Source: Cacajao melanocephalus (Eukaryota > Chordata > Mammalia > Primates > Pitheciidae). From it: a stretch of DNA of 64,000 nt. Of the stretch, positions 25,806-38,462 are shown one piece after another; positions within the stretch are counted from its first letter, which is position 1; every line of letters starts with the position of its first letter. Where the stretch lies: assembly GCA_963573385.1 (NCBI GenBank), contig CAUYLG010017828.1, positions 1 to 64,000 of the forward strand, read 5' to 3'. Under the pieces are notes generated by a model, which was not told the origin of the DNA, ran no database searches, and saw nothing but the letters and a program-made list of their open reading frames with translations. The translations under genes were made by a program, and so were the position numbers.

Positions 25806-26330
25806 GTTTTATGTTTCACATGGATGGACAGATAGTTGAAAAAGCACATATAAAAATCTTCTAATTATCTTGTAGTAATTGTAAAAAAAAAAAAAGATCA
25901 ATTTTGATTCTCTAATATAATGGAAAACATCAGATTAAAAAGAACTCTGTAATAACATTTCACTATTTACTTGAGATGACCTGAACCTAGGTATAATGAA
26001 ATGGAAGACTATCACTTTGGATAGCCGCAGACCAATACTGGTATGAATTAGAGTTAGAATTGAATTCTGCTTAGATCCTAATGGAACTTAAATTTAGCAC
26101 TAAGATAAGATTATTAAGGGAAAAGAATGTGATTAAATGAAGTAGAACAATAGTACCTACAATGTGTTATCTTTTAAAAATATTTGAAATCTCTTGAATG
26201 AAGCACAATAATTGTGTAACATTGAAATAAAGATTCTGAAGGCTTAATATATCACTAGCGCAATATAATAAAAGATGATATATAAAAATATTATGTGGCT
26301 GTATTTGTTGTTATTTTGATATTTTAAAAA
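25806..26330. other. no gene seen
   Basis: Unassigned AT-rich sequence with an A13 run near 25,884. Confidence 0.5.
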
Positions 26331-26338
26331 GCCCTTTA

Positions 26339-26631
26339 GGGCCAGGCACAGTAGCTCACGCCTATAATCCCAGCACTTTTGTTAGGCCAAGGTGAGGGGA
26401 TCAGGAGTTGAGACCAGCCTGGCTAACATGGTGAAACTTCGTCTCTACTAAAAATATAAAAAAAAATTAGCCAGGTGTGGTTGCATGCCTCTGTAATCCC
26501 AGCTGCTCAGGAGGCCGAGGCTCAAGAATTGCTTGAATCCTAGAGGCAGAGGATATAGTGAGCCAAGATTGTACCACTGCACTCTAGCCTGGGCAACAGA
26601 GTGAGACTCTGAGTCAAAAAAAAAAAAAAAA
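26339..26631 (+). mobile_element. Alu, sense, AluS-like
   Basis: Both arms are present, with a small deletion in the left arm ('gaggggatcaggagttgaga'). The poly(A) tail ends at 26,631. CCCTTTAG flanks it at 26,332-26,339 and 26,632-26,639, a credible target-site duplication. Confidence 0.96.
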
Positions 26632-26639
26632 CCCTTTAG

Positions 26640-28220
26640 AGAACAAATTATTAATCTGAGACAACTATGGGAAGGTAACGGGTAATGTCAAGGATGTTTT
26701 TGCTGATTGGGACAATTTGCATTCAACTGTAATTCAATTCCATTCATTAGCTTCATTAGAAATAAAACTGAGGATTGTGTGTCTAGATCTGGGTGAGCTC
26801 AAAGATGATTACTGCTGCGTAGTCCTTGCTCTGAAGAGATTATGTGTTACATAATTTGCTTTCTATCTTATGATTTAAATAGTTATTTTTAGCAGCAGTT
26901 AAATTTTTAAGCCAGCAAAAAATTTATATTGTTGGATTATTATTTATTTTTATTTTTTAGGACTTATTTATATACCAGTTAAAGCCCAGAAAATTACTCT
27001 TGAACAAGAGTTGACACATGCTCCTAAAATTTCAAGTTTTTTGTTTGGCCAGATGAGGGCACTTTTTCTTTACATTTCTAGAATTTGAGCTGTGAAGCAG
27101 ATTGTTTTTTCCCATCCAAGCTATTACTTTCTTTCTTTTATTATTACCAGTGAGACAAATGGTTTCGGCATTTTTTAATGTTTTAATTGTGCTGTATTCT
27201 CATAGATTAATCCTTTCCATCAATCCCCCCCTAAAGGAAAGCTTCAGCTTCTTGCAAAGATATTATATATGGGAACTTTAAAATGAATGACAAAATTTAA
27301 TGGAACCAAGGTAGTTTTAAGAAAATAAATGTCCATGTTATTTGTAATTTTGCTTATAGTTAATAATGGAAGTTGAAATGTACTTTTAACTTAGAGTACT
27401 CTGACAATAGCAAGATTAAGTGGCATTGACTAGACCCTTCTCTTCCCCCTTACCATATTTCTAGTGCCTGCTTTACATTGAATTAACTTTGTCTTGCATT
27501 ACTGCCATCAGAATTATACAGAAGTAATGGAGAAGAAATAATATACCAGGAACATTTTGTCTGCTGCTTAGAAATAAACAAAGAAAAGATAAATATGAGT
27601 ACAGAACCCAACAAGTATAAAATATCAGAAATGCGTATATTTAACTTTCTTATTTGCTGTTAAAGGCCAGATTGAATAGGATAAGGTTTCTGAGGTTGGG
27701 TAACGTACTAAAACAACACAGACTGCAACTATTTGGTGCAGTGTGAACAGCCTAAAGAAGAATATCGAAGGCAATAATGTTTAGGTTTATTTTAAAGGTC
27801 CCACAAAACAAAGCTGTTGTCATTTCATCAGATGAGCAAAAAAAGTTTATGTTTTTTGAAAGTTAAGTTTCTGAACAGCGATGAAACAGAGCTTTTGCTA
27901 ATTAAAGTTTAAAAACCGCTAGTGAAAATAAACATCAAAACATGATTGACTTAAAGGAGATTAAAGAGGGTTGGGGGAAAAGCAAAGATGAATTCAATGT
28001 GCAAGTTTGGTTAAAATCATATACAACTTAAAGAGTCATGAAAAGGAAATATTAATGTATTTTACATATACATATGAGTATGAATAGTATTTCCCTTGTG
28101 TAGATTAAAGAAAGCTGTTATCAGTGTCAGCTGACTCTGGAAAGAGGTGTCATCTTAGTGAAGCCAGCAAACCTTAGTTTCCTCTGAGTGCCAGAGAGCT
28201 CCTGCAGTCATATTCTCTCT
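26640..28220. other. no gene seen in 1.6 kb
   Basis: Unassigned AT-rich sequence, with no frames of note and no repeat I can name. Confidence 0.55.
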
Positions 28221-28224
28221 CATG

Positions 28225-28370
28225 AGCACCAGCTGTGCTGTAGGTACTTTTCCTACATGTTCACTTATTCTTATCAACAACCCTGAGGGATAACTATTAG
28301 TATTACCATTTTACAGGTGAGAAAATTTAGAATATTAAGTAATATGCTGAGTGTCACGGAAACTGATAAT
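28225..28370 (-). repeat. MIR, antisense
   Basis: 'atgagcaccagctgtgctgt', 'cacttattcttatcaacaac' and 'accattttacaggtgagaaa' follow the antisense MIR order. A degenerate continuation may extend to about 28,490. Confidence 0.82.
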
Positions 28371-28552
28371 AATGAATTTCTCAAACCAATATTCAGGTTA
28401 TAATGATAGTTTAATGTTAAGAGGCATATCACTGAGAAGCAAGTGGTTTGGGTTTCAGTGATTGAGTTAGTTCTCAGTCTGCTCTGCCTCAAAAGGCCAT
28501 CTCTTGGTGTTTCAAGGGACAGCAGCTAGGATGCTTGATACGTAAAAGGAAA

Positions 28553-28852
28553 GATTTTTTCTTTTTCTTTTTTGCAATGGAGTCTCACTCTGTTGCCCAG
28601 GCTGGGTGCAGTGGTGTGATCTCAGCTCACTGCAGCCTCTGCCTCCCAGGTTCAAACAATTGTCCTGCCTCAGCCTGTGTGTAGCTGGGACTACAGGTGT
28701 GTACCACTCACCCAGCTAATTTTTGTATTTTTTGGAGAGATGGGGTTTCACCATGTTGGTCTGGCTGGTCTGAAACTCCTGACCTCAGGTGATCTACCTG
28801 CCTTGGCCTCCCAAAGCACTGGGATTATAGGCATGAGCCACTGTGCCTGGCC
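28553..28852 (-). mobile_element. Alu, antisense, AluS-like
   Basis: A T-rich tail is followed by a complete dimer ending CCACTGTGCCTGGCC. AAGGAAAGATTT (28,546-28,557) and AAGGAAAAATTT (28,857-28,868) match at eleven of twelve positions, a probable target-site duplication. Confidence 0.96.
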
Positions 28853-28869
28853 TTGTAAGGAAAAATTTG

Positions 28870-29214
28870 TTAAGGCCTCTGCAGAAACTATGTATGGTGC
28901 ATATGGATGGGCTGTTGTTTTAGTCTTTTGGAGGAGCAAAGTTTCCTAGTGTTTAATATCTACCATTATTATTTTTAAAGTAATTTTAAAAACCCTCAGG
29001 GAATGGCTGTGAAAAAGAGAAGAAGAAAGTAGTGATTTTTAAATTTTCATTCTACTCCCTTTTTGCTTTATAAATTTTGGTAGCAATCTTGTTGCCTAGA
29101 CCCTATTTACCAAGCCGTAGTCTATTTGAATAGTAAACTCCCCAAAATCTGGTTTTATGGCTGACATATCTTTAATAAAAATGAATCCCTCTCCCTCTTT
29201 CTCATTAAACATTC
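28870..29214. other. no gene seen
   Basis: Unassigned AT-rich sequence. Confidence 0.5.
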
Positions 29215-29870
29215 ACTGGGGACTTTTTTATATAGCAGCTATTTGTGCTTGGCATGTAGGTTATAGATGTAAGATACAGCTGTGCCCTTGCTAGTGAGTT
29301 TATAGTCTAGTGTAAGAGCACAGTAAGTATGCCAGTCATCGCAATGAAATGGGATAAGTACTATGCCATTGAGTAGGGTGCTGAGAAAGCATATCCCAGC
29401 CTTGTGAGGAGAGAGGGGAAGGAAGTCTTCATGGAAGACATAATGTCTGAATGATCAGATTATTTCGCAGATAGATTGAGAGGCAGGAAAGGCTGATTTT
29501 GTTGAAGAGAATAAGTGATAGTGATGTTTGTTTTGAATATTTTGGTTGTGGCTATAGGTTTTGAGATCTACATTGGTTTTTAGTAACTTGGGAATGGAAT
29601 TTTTCAAAGAATTTTTAGCCTGGAAATGAATATTTGAGAGTCATTTGAATAGAAATGAAGATAGAATAGAGGACACTGGGGAATGCCTATAAAACTCAGA
29701 GAGGTAGACCCCTAATGCAGGTCCTGGAAGCCACAGTCAGAAGACAAAACAGTACTTCAAAGGGTGATTGTTATGTAATCAGTGGAGGCAAATGCAGTGC
29801 GTACAAGTTGAGGAGGCAGAATAAGGCACTGGATTTGATTAAGGTATCAGTTACTTACATGTGAGCAATG
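29215..29870 (-). repeat. L2 remnant, antisense
   Basis: It opens with the antisense 3' end ('gcttggcatgtaggttatag', 'gagtttatagtctagtgtaa') and continues through degenerate ORF2-derived sequence ('aatatttgagagtcatttga', 'atgtaatcagtggaggcaaa'). No frame survives. Confidence 0.68.
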
Positions 29871-30119
29871 TAGTGCAATGTTAGATTTAAATTAACATTT
29901 TAGAAATGTACTTATTCTTCTCTGTACCTTTTTTTTTTTTAACATTGGTTCTTAACTTCATAGAGGGGATTCATGGACCTCTTTGAAACTGTGATGAAGG
30001 GTTATAGATATACAGAGGTGGGATACATTTCTTTTGTGCCCTACCCATCCTCTGTTTCCTCTGAGACTCTAACTCACATTTAACTTGGAGGAAAATTTCT
30101 TATTTGGTACTTGTTATAC
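29871..30119. other. no gene seen
   Basis: Unassigned. T10-11 run near 29,931. Confidence 0.5.
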
Positions 30120-30510
30120 TCAGGACTGGTCAGTATTTGTTCCATGCCTCTTGATCCTAGTCATTGACCAGGGGTGGGCACATGATGTAAGCTGGACCAG
30201 TAAGACTTGATCCTGGGACTTTCTGTAAGCTCTGGAGATCAAGAATGTCTTATGTTGGATTTGAAGCTGTAAAGATGTCAGCCTAGAGCTGCCCTGGTGG
30301 GGCAGTACAGAGAGAAAGGCAGAAAGAGGAGAGGGGTAGGGATGGCTTGGGAGGAGGAGAGAGAAGGGCAGGAGGTAAAGAAGAGAGAGAGATAGATATA
30401 CACCTGATCATATTAGTTGAGTCTCTGGATCTAGCCATTCCTGAAGAATGCAAATGATTTGGGAGTCTCCATATGTGTAGGGGCCCAATGAACCAAAAAG
30501 TGTCTCCACT
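30120..30510 (+). repeat. probable old interspersed repeat, family unresolved
   Basis: The order 'gtaagctggaccagtaagac', 'tcctgggactttctgtaagc', a purine-rich GAGAGA centre and 'ggatctagccattcctgaag' resembles a recurrent old mammalian repeat that I cannot name. The purine-rich centre (30,305-30,395) creates a 104-codon minus frame by chance. Confidence 0.4.
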
Positions 30511-32880
30511 TTTAACATTATACTCTGCAAATCTAGATGGTGTTGTTATTAAGTAATTAATGGCTATCCTTGGAACAACTTGATCTTCGTTACACACACA
30601 TACATACTACACAGTATTGTTATTTATTGTAGTTGAGGGGATGGAATATTTTTATTAATGCCTTTTAGATTAATCAAGAATTAACACATTTATCTCCTTC
30701 AGTCTTTTTCATGAGAATATCCTTTGTGAAATATTGGGATTGTATTTCATCTGTTATCTGTCTCTCTAGGCTTATGAATATACTTGCCAACAGCATACAT
30801 ATCTTAGGAATCAGATCATAAACTCATAGGTGCAGCATAATTTGCCAGAGGTCCCGTAAAATACTAATATAAGGCTAGTTGTCCCTGGCTCTAGCTTGGT
30901 TAGGTAACTTGAAGAAAAAGAAAAATGGCTGTGCTAATTTTGTTGTTAGGAGTAAGCTTTCAATTCAGTAAAAAATGACAATATGTGAAAATATAATTCA
31001 ATGAACTATTTGCTGGGTGGTCACATTAAAAATAACAGCAGTTGGAAAGTACTTGATATATGATAAAATATCAAATGGCATAGTCACATTTGCCTTCAGA
31101 TAACACAGGTTTAAGTTAGGTTGGCCACAGTGAGGGCGATTATTTCTTTCTGGGCACTGCACTTGGCAGTAATGTAGCTCCTGGCAGGTTCACAGCAATG
31201 TTTCTTTTGATGAAATAGAACAAGAAAGTTGGATTATAATAACATGTGGAAAACTGAAAATGAGATTGAATTTAGTATACCAAATTTACCTTTTTTCTCT
31301 AGAATAATAACAACTACTTTCTAATTAACAGCCAGAAGAAAAGGAGTAAGAGTAAAAAGTTTAGATTAAAGTTGAGTCCAGTCTACACTCCCGCTGGTCA
31401 TATTTTTTTTGAAACTGGCCCAGCCTGTTGTTTTTTGCTTTCTTCATTTTTTTTAGAATACCATTTATGATTTGTATCCATACCTTGAAGTCCTATATTC
31501 TGACTGAACTTTTTATCTGTAAGCTTTTTTGGGCATTTTATGCAGAATTAAATATATTACCGTTTTTTCAGAAGCGTTCCTTTCTCCTTTTCTCTTTTAT
31601 GCAGAATTTATATTTTATTCCTTCTAAAAGCTTTAGGCATTGTGTTAAATCAGGTGGTCAAGGAATAACAATATGCTGTTTCTGCCCTCTGGTGGTTGAA
31701 AGAGATGTTGCAAATAAGTAATTGCAAAGATGTGTGTTCTATGACTCTAACCACCCATGGCATTTTGGTTTATTTCATTCCAGTTGCATTAATTGGTTCA
31801 CTAATTTATCAAGCATATAATGAGCATCTTCTATATGACTGTCTTTATCAGTATTCTAAAGTACCTTATCTAGTAGCATTCTGGCCATTAGAGGCAAGTT
31901 AATATATGTGAGGTCTTACAAATAGAGTTCCAAAAGCCCACTTTTGCTGTGTCTAGATCTGACTTTTTGAACTCCAGATTTGGATAGCAAAGTGTTTTCC
32001 TATCTACATCTAAAATTTCTAGATATGCTGAACTTCAGATTGGTAGAACACATGATGAATGAAAATTGAGGAAATACTATGTCAGTTATCAAGCAGTTTA
32101 AAACAACAGTAAGTATTTAATATCTCAGTTTCTGTGAGTCAGGAATCATGGAAGTGACTTATCTACTTGTTTGCTAAGATTCTTTAACAAATTACTTATG
32201 TATTTGTGTTTCTTTCTTCAAGTAATGAAAACCATTTTTGGTCTGCCACATGTCGGAACAGTGCCATTCTCATCAAGGTCATTATGAAAAATAGAAAAAA
32301 ATAAAGTCGATTGGGTGGTAAGGAAAGTGTGGCCACTTCACACATATGCAGGTTTGAACATTGCTAGGTTATTAAGAGCAGGTACAAATAGAGTTGAAAG
32401 TAAAGAAATTGTCTAGACGAGAATTTTTCTTTAATATTAAGAACATGAGGACTTTGAAGTAGAATTAGAAAGGAAAATTAAAGTTACCAATCCTCTCTGC
32501 TTCTACCCCTAGCATTATTATTTCCCTCCTCTTTCTTTCATCCTATCTTAATACATTTTTTTCATAAATAAAATCTGTTTTTAGGTCAGCACGTTATTTT
32601 CACTTTGAAAGATAAAAATTATACTTCTAGTGTAATGAATGTATGAGAAAGAAAAATATAGGAAGAGAAGAATAATTTAAAATATTAAAATTTTATTACT
32701 CTTTCATATAAAGATTTCAATATCATTTTAGATTAGAAATGATGTTCCTGGTTCTGAAATTTTATCGATGCTTCTGGTAATGGCCAAGTTAGAGGAAATA
32801 TTTCAATGGAATAACTGTATCAGACCATGATGCTTGTTCACTTTCAAGATCTTATTTTGCATATTCAACTTATGAAAGTA
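30511..32880. other. no gene seen in 2.4 kb
   Basis: Unassigned AT-rich sequence. Overlapping plus-strand frames at 31,428-31,721 (97 codons) and 31,696-31,902 (68 codons) are Phe/Leu-rich without a recognisable family. They fit AT-rich chance frames. Confidence 0.5.
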
Positions 32881-32894
32881 CTGTATTAATAAAC

Positions 32895-33193
32895 TTTTTT
32901 TGTTTGTTTTGTTTGAGACGGAGTCTAGCTTTGTCTCCCAGGCAGGAGGGCAATGGCACGATCTCGGCTCACCACAACCTCCACCTCCCAGGTTCAAGCA
33001 ATTCTCCTGCCCCAACCTCCCTAGTAGCTGGGATTACAGGTGCCCACCACCAGGCCTAGCTAATTTTTTTTTGTATTTTTAGTAGAGACAGTGTTTCACT
33101 GTGTTGGCCAGGCTGGTCTAGAACTCCTGACCTTGTGATCTGCCTGCCTCAGCCTCCCAAAGTGCTGGGATTACAAGCATGAGCCACCGCACC
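32895..33193 (-). mobile_element. Alu, antisense, AluS-like, with altered 5' junction
   Basis: A (TTTG)n-like tail is followed by a full dimer that stops at CCACCGCACC, short of the usual GGCC. AATAAACTT occurs at 32,888-32,896 and 33,220-33,228, so the right-hand target-site copy is separated from the Alu by about 26 bp of duplicated flank. Confidence 0.95.
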
Positions 33194-33247
33194 TTGTAAT
33201 CCCTAAAGGCAAAATAAAGAATAAACTTGTAATCCCTAAAGGCAAAA
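33193..33247. repeat. 22-bp direct repeat, 33-bp period, at Alu junction
   Basis: CTTGTAATCCCTAAAGGCAA plus AA occurs exactly at 33,193-33,214 and 33,226-33,247. The first copy begins at the truncated 5' end of the neighbouring antisense Alu. Confidence 0.95.
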
Positions 33248-33419
33248 GAACAGATTATAATACATATTATGTTGATTTAGACTATCTTCCTTTTTCAAAT
33301 TAAATTCATTTTTTATTTTACCTTGCAATTGTCTGTTCGAATTTATAATTTACATACAAAGGCATTACATATACTTAATGGTAAATAGGGTTAAATGTAA
33401 AAGAAAGCCTTTCCAATGA

Positions 33420-34235
33420 CCAGTGTTTATTGAGCTTTTATTATACACCAAGACCTGATAGCTTCTGGGATCACAGTGATGAATGAAACAGGCTCTGTCC
33501 CTGAATTTTTCCACTTGTCCAGTTTTACACAGGTAAATACAGTGTGTTTAAATGGATTTAACCTGAGACTGTACAGATACTTAGTTTACCAGAGAAGAAC
33601 CTTCTAGGATGAAGAGATTCACAGGGTCTGAAATAACCCGGTGTACCTGTGCCTGGAACTAGGCAAGGAAGATGGGATTTCCCAGCCATGCCTGGTGAGA
33701 GGGACTGGGGCCACACTGTGCAGGACCTAGTAGCCTCATTAAAGTCTTGGCATTTTTGGAGAATTAAATGATGTGAGAATTAGAGTAGAAACAAGGAGAA
33801 TAGTTAAGAAGCTATTGCATTTGTCTAAATGAGGAAAGATGGTAGATAGATGAAGAAAGTGTCAGCAGAGAAAGGGGAAGGTAGAGCATTTGAAGAGGAG
33901 ATTTTGCAGATAGACTGCATAGGATTTGTTGGGTTAGAGGGGAGGAATAAATTGCAGCCCTGTGATTCATGCAACTGGGTGGAGGTTTGATGCTCAGAAA
34001 TGGGGAAAAATGTTTGTTTTTTGTGGGGAAGTGGTAGGGGGTCAGGGAGGAGTTGTGTATTGAAGGTTGGAAATCAACAAAAGATTAGTTTTTGGTAGGT
34101 TAAGTTTGAGATGGTTGCGGGAAAGCCAATGGGAATTTCAGTCAGGGAGTTTGGTATACCAGTCTGGAACTTGGGAATGGGTCAGGAAAATAAATTTGAC
34201 ACGTATCAACATATTCATGCTATTCAGACCATTAA
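33420..34235 (-). repeat. L2 remnant, antisense, about 0.8 kb
   Basis: It runs from the antisense 3' end ('gtgtttattgagcttttatt', 'gatcacagtgatgaatgaaa') into ORF2-derived sequence ('gttaagaagctattgcattt', 'ggttaagtttgagatggttg', 'ataccagtctggaacttggg'), in L2 order. The 64-codon frame at 34,067-34,261 is accidental. Confidence 0.8.
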
Positions 34236-35520
34236 ACAGACTGCTCTCAAGTCTTGTTTAGACCAATGATAGGACTAGAGTGACATAACTGCTAAAATTT
34301 TATTGACATAAATAATAACTCCTTTTTGAAAGATTAATAAAAATGGGACTGTTGCTTAGAAAAAGGCTTTTTTGAGAACAGCCAGAATTTTCCTTTCATT
34401 AGAGCTTTTGTGATTTAATGCCCCCCTTTGTATTCTTGATCTCATTCTAGTGGAATTTGATTACTTACTCTTCCTGTGCTTTTCCAAGGATATTAATCTG
34501 TTTCTTTATTAATTGTTAAAATCTGGTTACAACATATTGCATGTCCATTTCCTTCTTGCATCGTATATTTTAAAAATTATTATTCTGCTGAGTCTACTCT
34601 TTGAAGTCTTACTCTTAGTGTCATTTTTTCCATAGTTTCACTTCACCGTTTGATAGAAAAAACTCAATCTTGAAATCCTCCTTCAACTTGTTAAAAAGTT
34701 TTAGGAAATATTTTGTTATATTTACTGGTAATACATTTTCAGTGATAGAAATACTGATTTAAAGCTAGGAAAACTTCCTTATGGATAATGATGCCTTTGT
34801 CTTGAAGCATTGCAAATAAGTAAATGAAATATCAATTGGATAAATATTTCCTTTTTTGGTCTTTCAATTCCCCAAATAATTTTTTTTAAAGATACTCATT
34901 CATTCAAGTTAATGCAAAGCACTGTGTCAGGTGCTGCAGGAGAGAAAACTGGTAATTTATTGCACTCAAGATGTGTACTACATCTGTGGCCCTCATCATG
35001 AAAGCAGAGAGCTTTACATGCTGCACATGACTGTCAGCAATCCAAAAGTCTACTTAGTAGGAAGTATAATTATTGCATGGACATTCTAGGGTTAAAATTT
35101 AACCTTGAAAGCCCAGCATATCTGATTATTTCTATCGTGTTGGAGAACTGAAGATGATTGATTTAGCCAGAAATTTCAGTTATCTCAGTGTTAAAAATTT
35201 TAAGTTCCCTATCCGATCTTCCTCTCATTGCTTGCCTTATTCTTATGAGACAACCATTAGGTGTGTTTTAAATGGGATGTCCCAGAGGAGAAGAGACTTT
35301 CCTATTCTCAGCCCTTTCAAGATAAGCAGAACTGAGATTAGGAAAAAAGCAGCTGAGCCAAAGCCAATTTTCACAGGAATTTAAAAATAACGGTGTGAAA
35401 ACAAAATGAGCAGTGAAGCCTAGCTAAAGAGAAGTTGGAAAAGGAAAATGAGCTGGCAAAGAACTGGACGAGTGTGGTGACTAGTCTCCTAGGATGTAAA
35501 CATATTTGGTATTTTATGTC
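34236..35520. other. no gene seen
   Basis: Mostly unassigned. A short L2/MIR-type end ('gcactgtgtcaggtgctgca') lies near 34,918. The 76-codon frame at 35,154-35,384 shows no known domain. Confidence 0.5.
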
Positions 35521-35524
35521 ATTT

Positions 35525-35745
35525 ATTTTAAATTTTTTTGACCATGACCCACAATAAGAAATAAATAATATTGGATGACCCACTGTCCACTTTATATAAT
35601 ACTAAAATGAAAACACTTTCTTCCCTTCACCTTGTCTTCTGTTTTATTATTTTTAAAGTATAGGAGCAAACATCATGTTAACTGCATTTTATTATTCACT
35701 AATGGGTCAGACCAAGATTTAAAAACACAGTGCCTTATGAAACGG
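35525..35745 (-). mobile_element. possible hAT-type non-autonomous element
   Basis: 'ttgaccatgacccacaataa' near one end and 'actaatgggtcagaccaaga' then 'tttaaaaacacag' near the other resemble an old hAT-type element with 'gacccac' termini. Identification is tentative. Confidence 0.4.
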
Positions 35746-36057
35746 TAAGATTTACCTGGTCAAGAATGGGAGTGAAGCAGGGATTGTTTCTTGCACGTAA
35801 CTGTGGGTCATAGACCAGTATGTAGAAATCAGACATAATGCTTTAATAGCCTGGTACACAGCTTCCCACACTGAATGCTTTGAGTTAATGTTGAATGTTG
35901 TTGAACAGTCTAGCATCCGTCACTACCATGCAGGCTAATTTGTTGTTGTTAATCAGTCTCGTCCCCTAAACTCATCTTATTGTAATACGGATGATTATCA
36001 ACTGCTGCTGCCAAAAAACAAAATACTCAGTTATACAAAATAAGATACATTGTAACC

Positions 36058-36550
36058 TAATTAGATACAGGAATATCAGCTGTTTTCTCAAATCACCCCA
36101 AAATATAATGCAGTAATCATTTATTAACATTCCCTGTTCCTGTGAGTCAGGAATTCTCAAGCTGCTTGGCTGGGCAGTTCTGGCTCAGGTTCTCTTACGA
36201 GATTGTAGTTTGATATGGCCTAAGGCTTTAGTCTCTGCAAGCTTGAAAGCTCAGGCTCGAGGATCACGTGTCTGGCAAGTTGAGGGTGGGTTTTGGTTTC
36301 TTTGCACAGGCTGCGTGACTCATCACATGGTGGTTGGCTTTATCCATAGTGACCAAGCCCAAGAAACCAAGGCAGAAGCTGTACTGCCAATTATAACTTA
36401 GCTTTGGGTGTCACTTTTGTCATATTTTATTGGTGAAAAAGGCCAGCCTTGATTTGTTGCAGAAGGGGACTATACAAGGGTGTGCGTACCCTTGTATAGT
36501 CTTTATAGGTTGGGGATCACTGAGGGTCATCTTAGAGGCTAGCTACCATA
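36058..36550 (-). mobile_element. MaLR/ERVL-type LTR-like element, antisense
   Basis: The order 'caaatcaccccaaaatataa', 'cctgtgagtcaggaattctc', 'ggctgggcagttctggctca', 'gatcactgagggtcatctta' and 'gaggctagctaccata' is that of an old antisense LTR of about 500 bp. The subfamily is unresolved. A perfect hairpin at 36,468-36,501 is not expected from the family sequence. Confidence 0.6.
36468..36501. repeat. perfect 14-bp inverted repeat, 6-nt spacer
   Basis: GACTATACAAGGGT is followed by GTGCGT and then ACCCTTGTATAGTC, an exact reverse complement. The left arm fits the LTR pattern and the right arm looks inserted. Confidence 0.97.
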
Positions 36551-37195
<645 letters not shown>

Positions 37196-37350
37196 AGAAA
37201 AGAATTTATTCTTACTAAAATTCGTAATATTAATCATTAATAAGTGAAAGATCTTTTATTAGATCAATTATTAATTGGTCAGACGTGGTACTAAACTTTT
37301 AAGGAGTGATAAGACTATCACAGACATTCTGCTTAATTAATATTTTAGAT

Positions 37351-37567
37351 TAGGGGTCAGTAACTGTGGCTTATTAACCAAATCCAGCCTGCTGCCTGTT
37401 TGTGTAATTAAAGCTTTGTTGGAATGCAGCCAAACTCATTTGTTTATGTAATGTCTATGGCTACTATCTCACTATAGCAAAGTTAGTAGTTTTGACAGAC
37501 TGCTCAGTCTACAAGGCCTGAAATATTTACTATCTGGTCCTATACAGAATGAATTTGTTGAACCCTG
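37351..37567 (-). mobile_element. hAT-Charlie-type MITE, 217 bp
   Basis: It begins TAGGGGTCAGTAACTGTGGC and ends TTGTTGAACCCTG, with 'gctttgttggaatgcagcca' and 'gaaatatttactatctggtc' inside, which is the order of a well-known Charlie-derived MITE. TTTTAGAT (37,343-37,350) and TTTCAGAT (37,568-37,575) match at seven of eight positions, as expected of an 8-bp hAT target duplication. Confidence 0.8.
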
Positions 37568-37579
37568 TTTCAGATTTAA

Positions 37580-37988
37580 GACTTGTAAATTGTAGGTTAC
37601 ATTATGAAGTGTTTATGAGGTGCATAAATCCAAGGACAGTAGCATGTGAGTGAACTTAAAACACACAAGGGTGCAATGTTCATGTGGTTTTGATTTTTTT
37701 TAGAAGGAAAGTCTTAATACTTAGAAAAGGGACAGAATATAGTAAGATTCACAAGAATGATGCTTGTTTAGGTAAGACTTTGTTTATTAAGATAATTTAT
37801 GAGCTATCAGTAGACCCCATGTTGGGAACACATGAAGTCAATATTTGAAAAGCAAATATTGTTGATTAAATTAGGTTGTTGTGAGAAGGCAGATTAGATT
37901 TTTAAGAAATTTCTTACTGCTCTAAATTGAAAGTTAGATATTAATTTTATAATTGGAAATCCATTCCGATTTACAGAGTTTTGATTTT
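37580..37988. other. no gene seen
   Basis: Unassigned AT-rich sequence. Confidence 0.5.
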
Positions 37989-37989
37989 T

Positions 37990-38164
37990 TAAATTTCTGT
38001 GTAATCATAGGGTACAAGTGCAGTTTTGCTGCATTGATACATATTGCATTGTGGTAAAATCAGGGCCTTCAGTGTGTGTCTGTTACTGGAAGAGCACACA
38101 TTGTACCTACCAAGCAACCTCCCATCATCCACCCTCTACCTACCCTCCCATCCCTCTGACTCCC
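37990..38164 (-). mobile_element. L1 3' region, antisense, part 1 (interrupted)
   Basis: 'gggtacaagtgcagttttgc', 'accaagcaacctcccatcat' and 'cctcccatccctctgactcc' are the antisense L1 3' UTR. Similarity resumes at 38,463 after an LTR insertion. Confidence 0.85.
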
Positions 38165-38462
38165 TGTATGAGGCCATTCTTGCATTTCTATAAAGAAATA
38201 TCTGAGGTGGATAATTTATAAAGACAAGAAGTTTAATTGGCTCATGGTTAAGAGCATTAAAAGAAAGAATGGCAGGGGGAGAGGTGCCTCACACTTTTAA
38301 CAATCAGATCTCACAAGAACTCACTCAGTATTGCTGCTACAGCACCAAGCCATGAGGTTTCCATCCCCATGACCCAGACACCTCCCACCAGGCCTCACCT
38401 CCAACATTTGGGATTACATTTCAGCATGAGACTTGGGCAGAACAAATATGCAAACCATATCA
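38165..38462 (-). mobile_element. MaLR solo LTR (MST/THE1-like), antisense, nested in L1
   Basis: It runs from TGTATGAGGCCATTCTTGCA to AAACCATATCA, with 'gataatttataaagacaaga', 'caatcagatctcacaagaac' and 'cacctcccaccaggcctcac' in the order of MST/THE1 LTRs. It is about 100 bp shorter than usual, probably through internal deletion. I see no matching 5-bp flank. No internal gag-like region adjoins it. Confidence 0.85.

Noticed and set aside
30283..30597. 104-codon minus-strand Ser/Pro/Leu-rich frame
   Set aside because: It is generated by a purine-rich (GAGAGA-type) tract in a probable old repeat.
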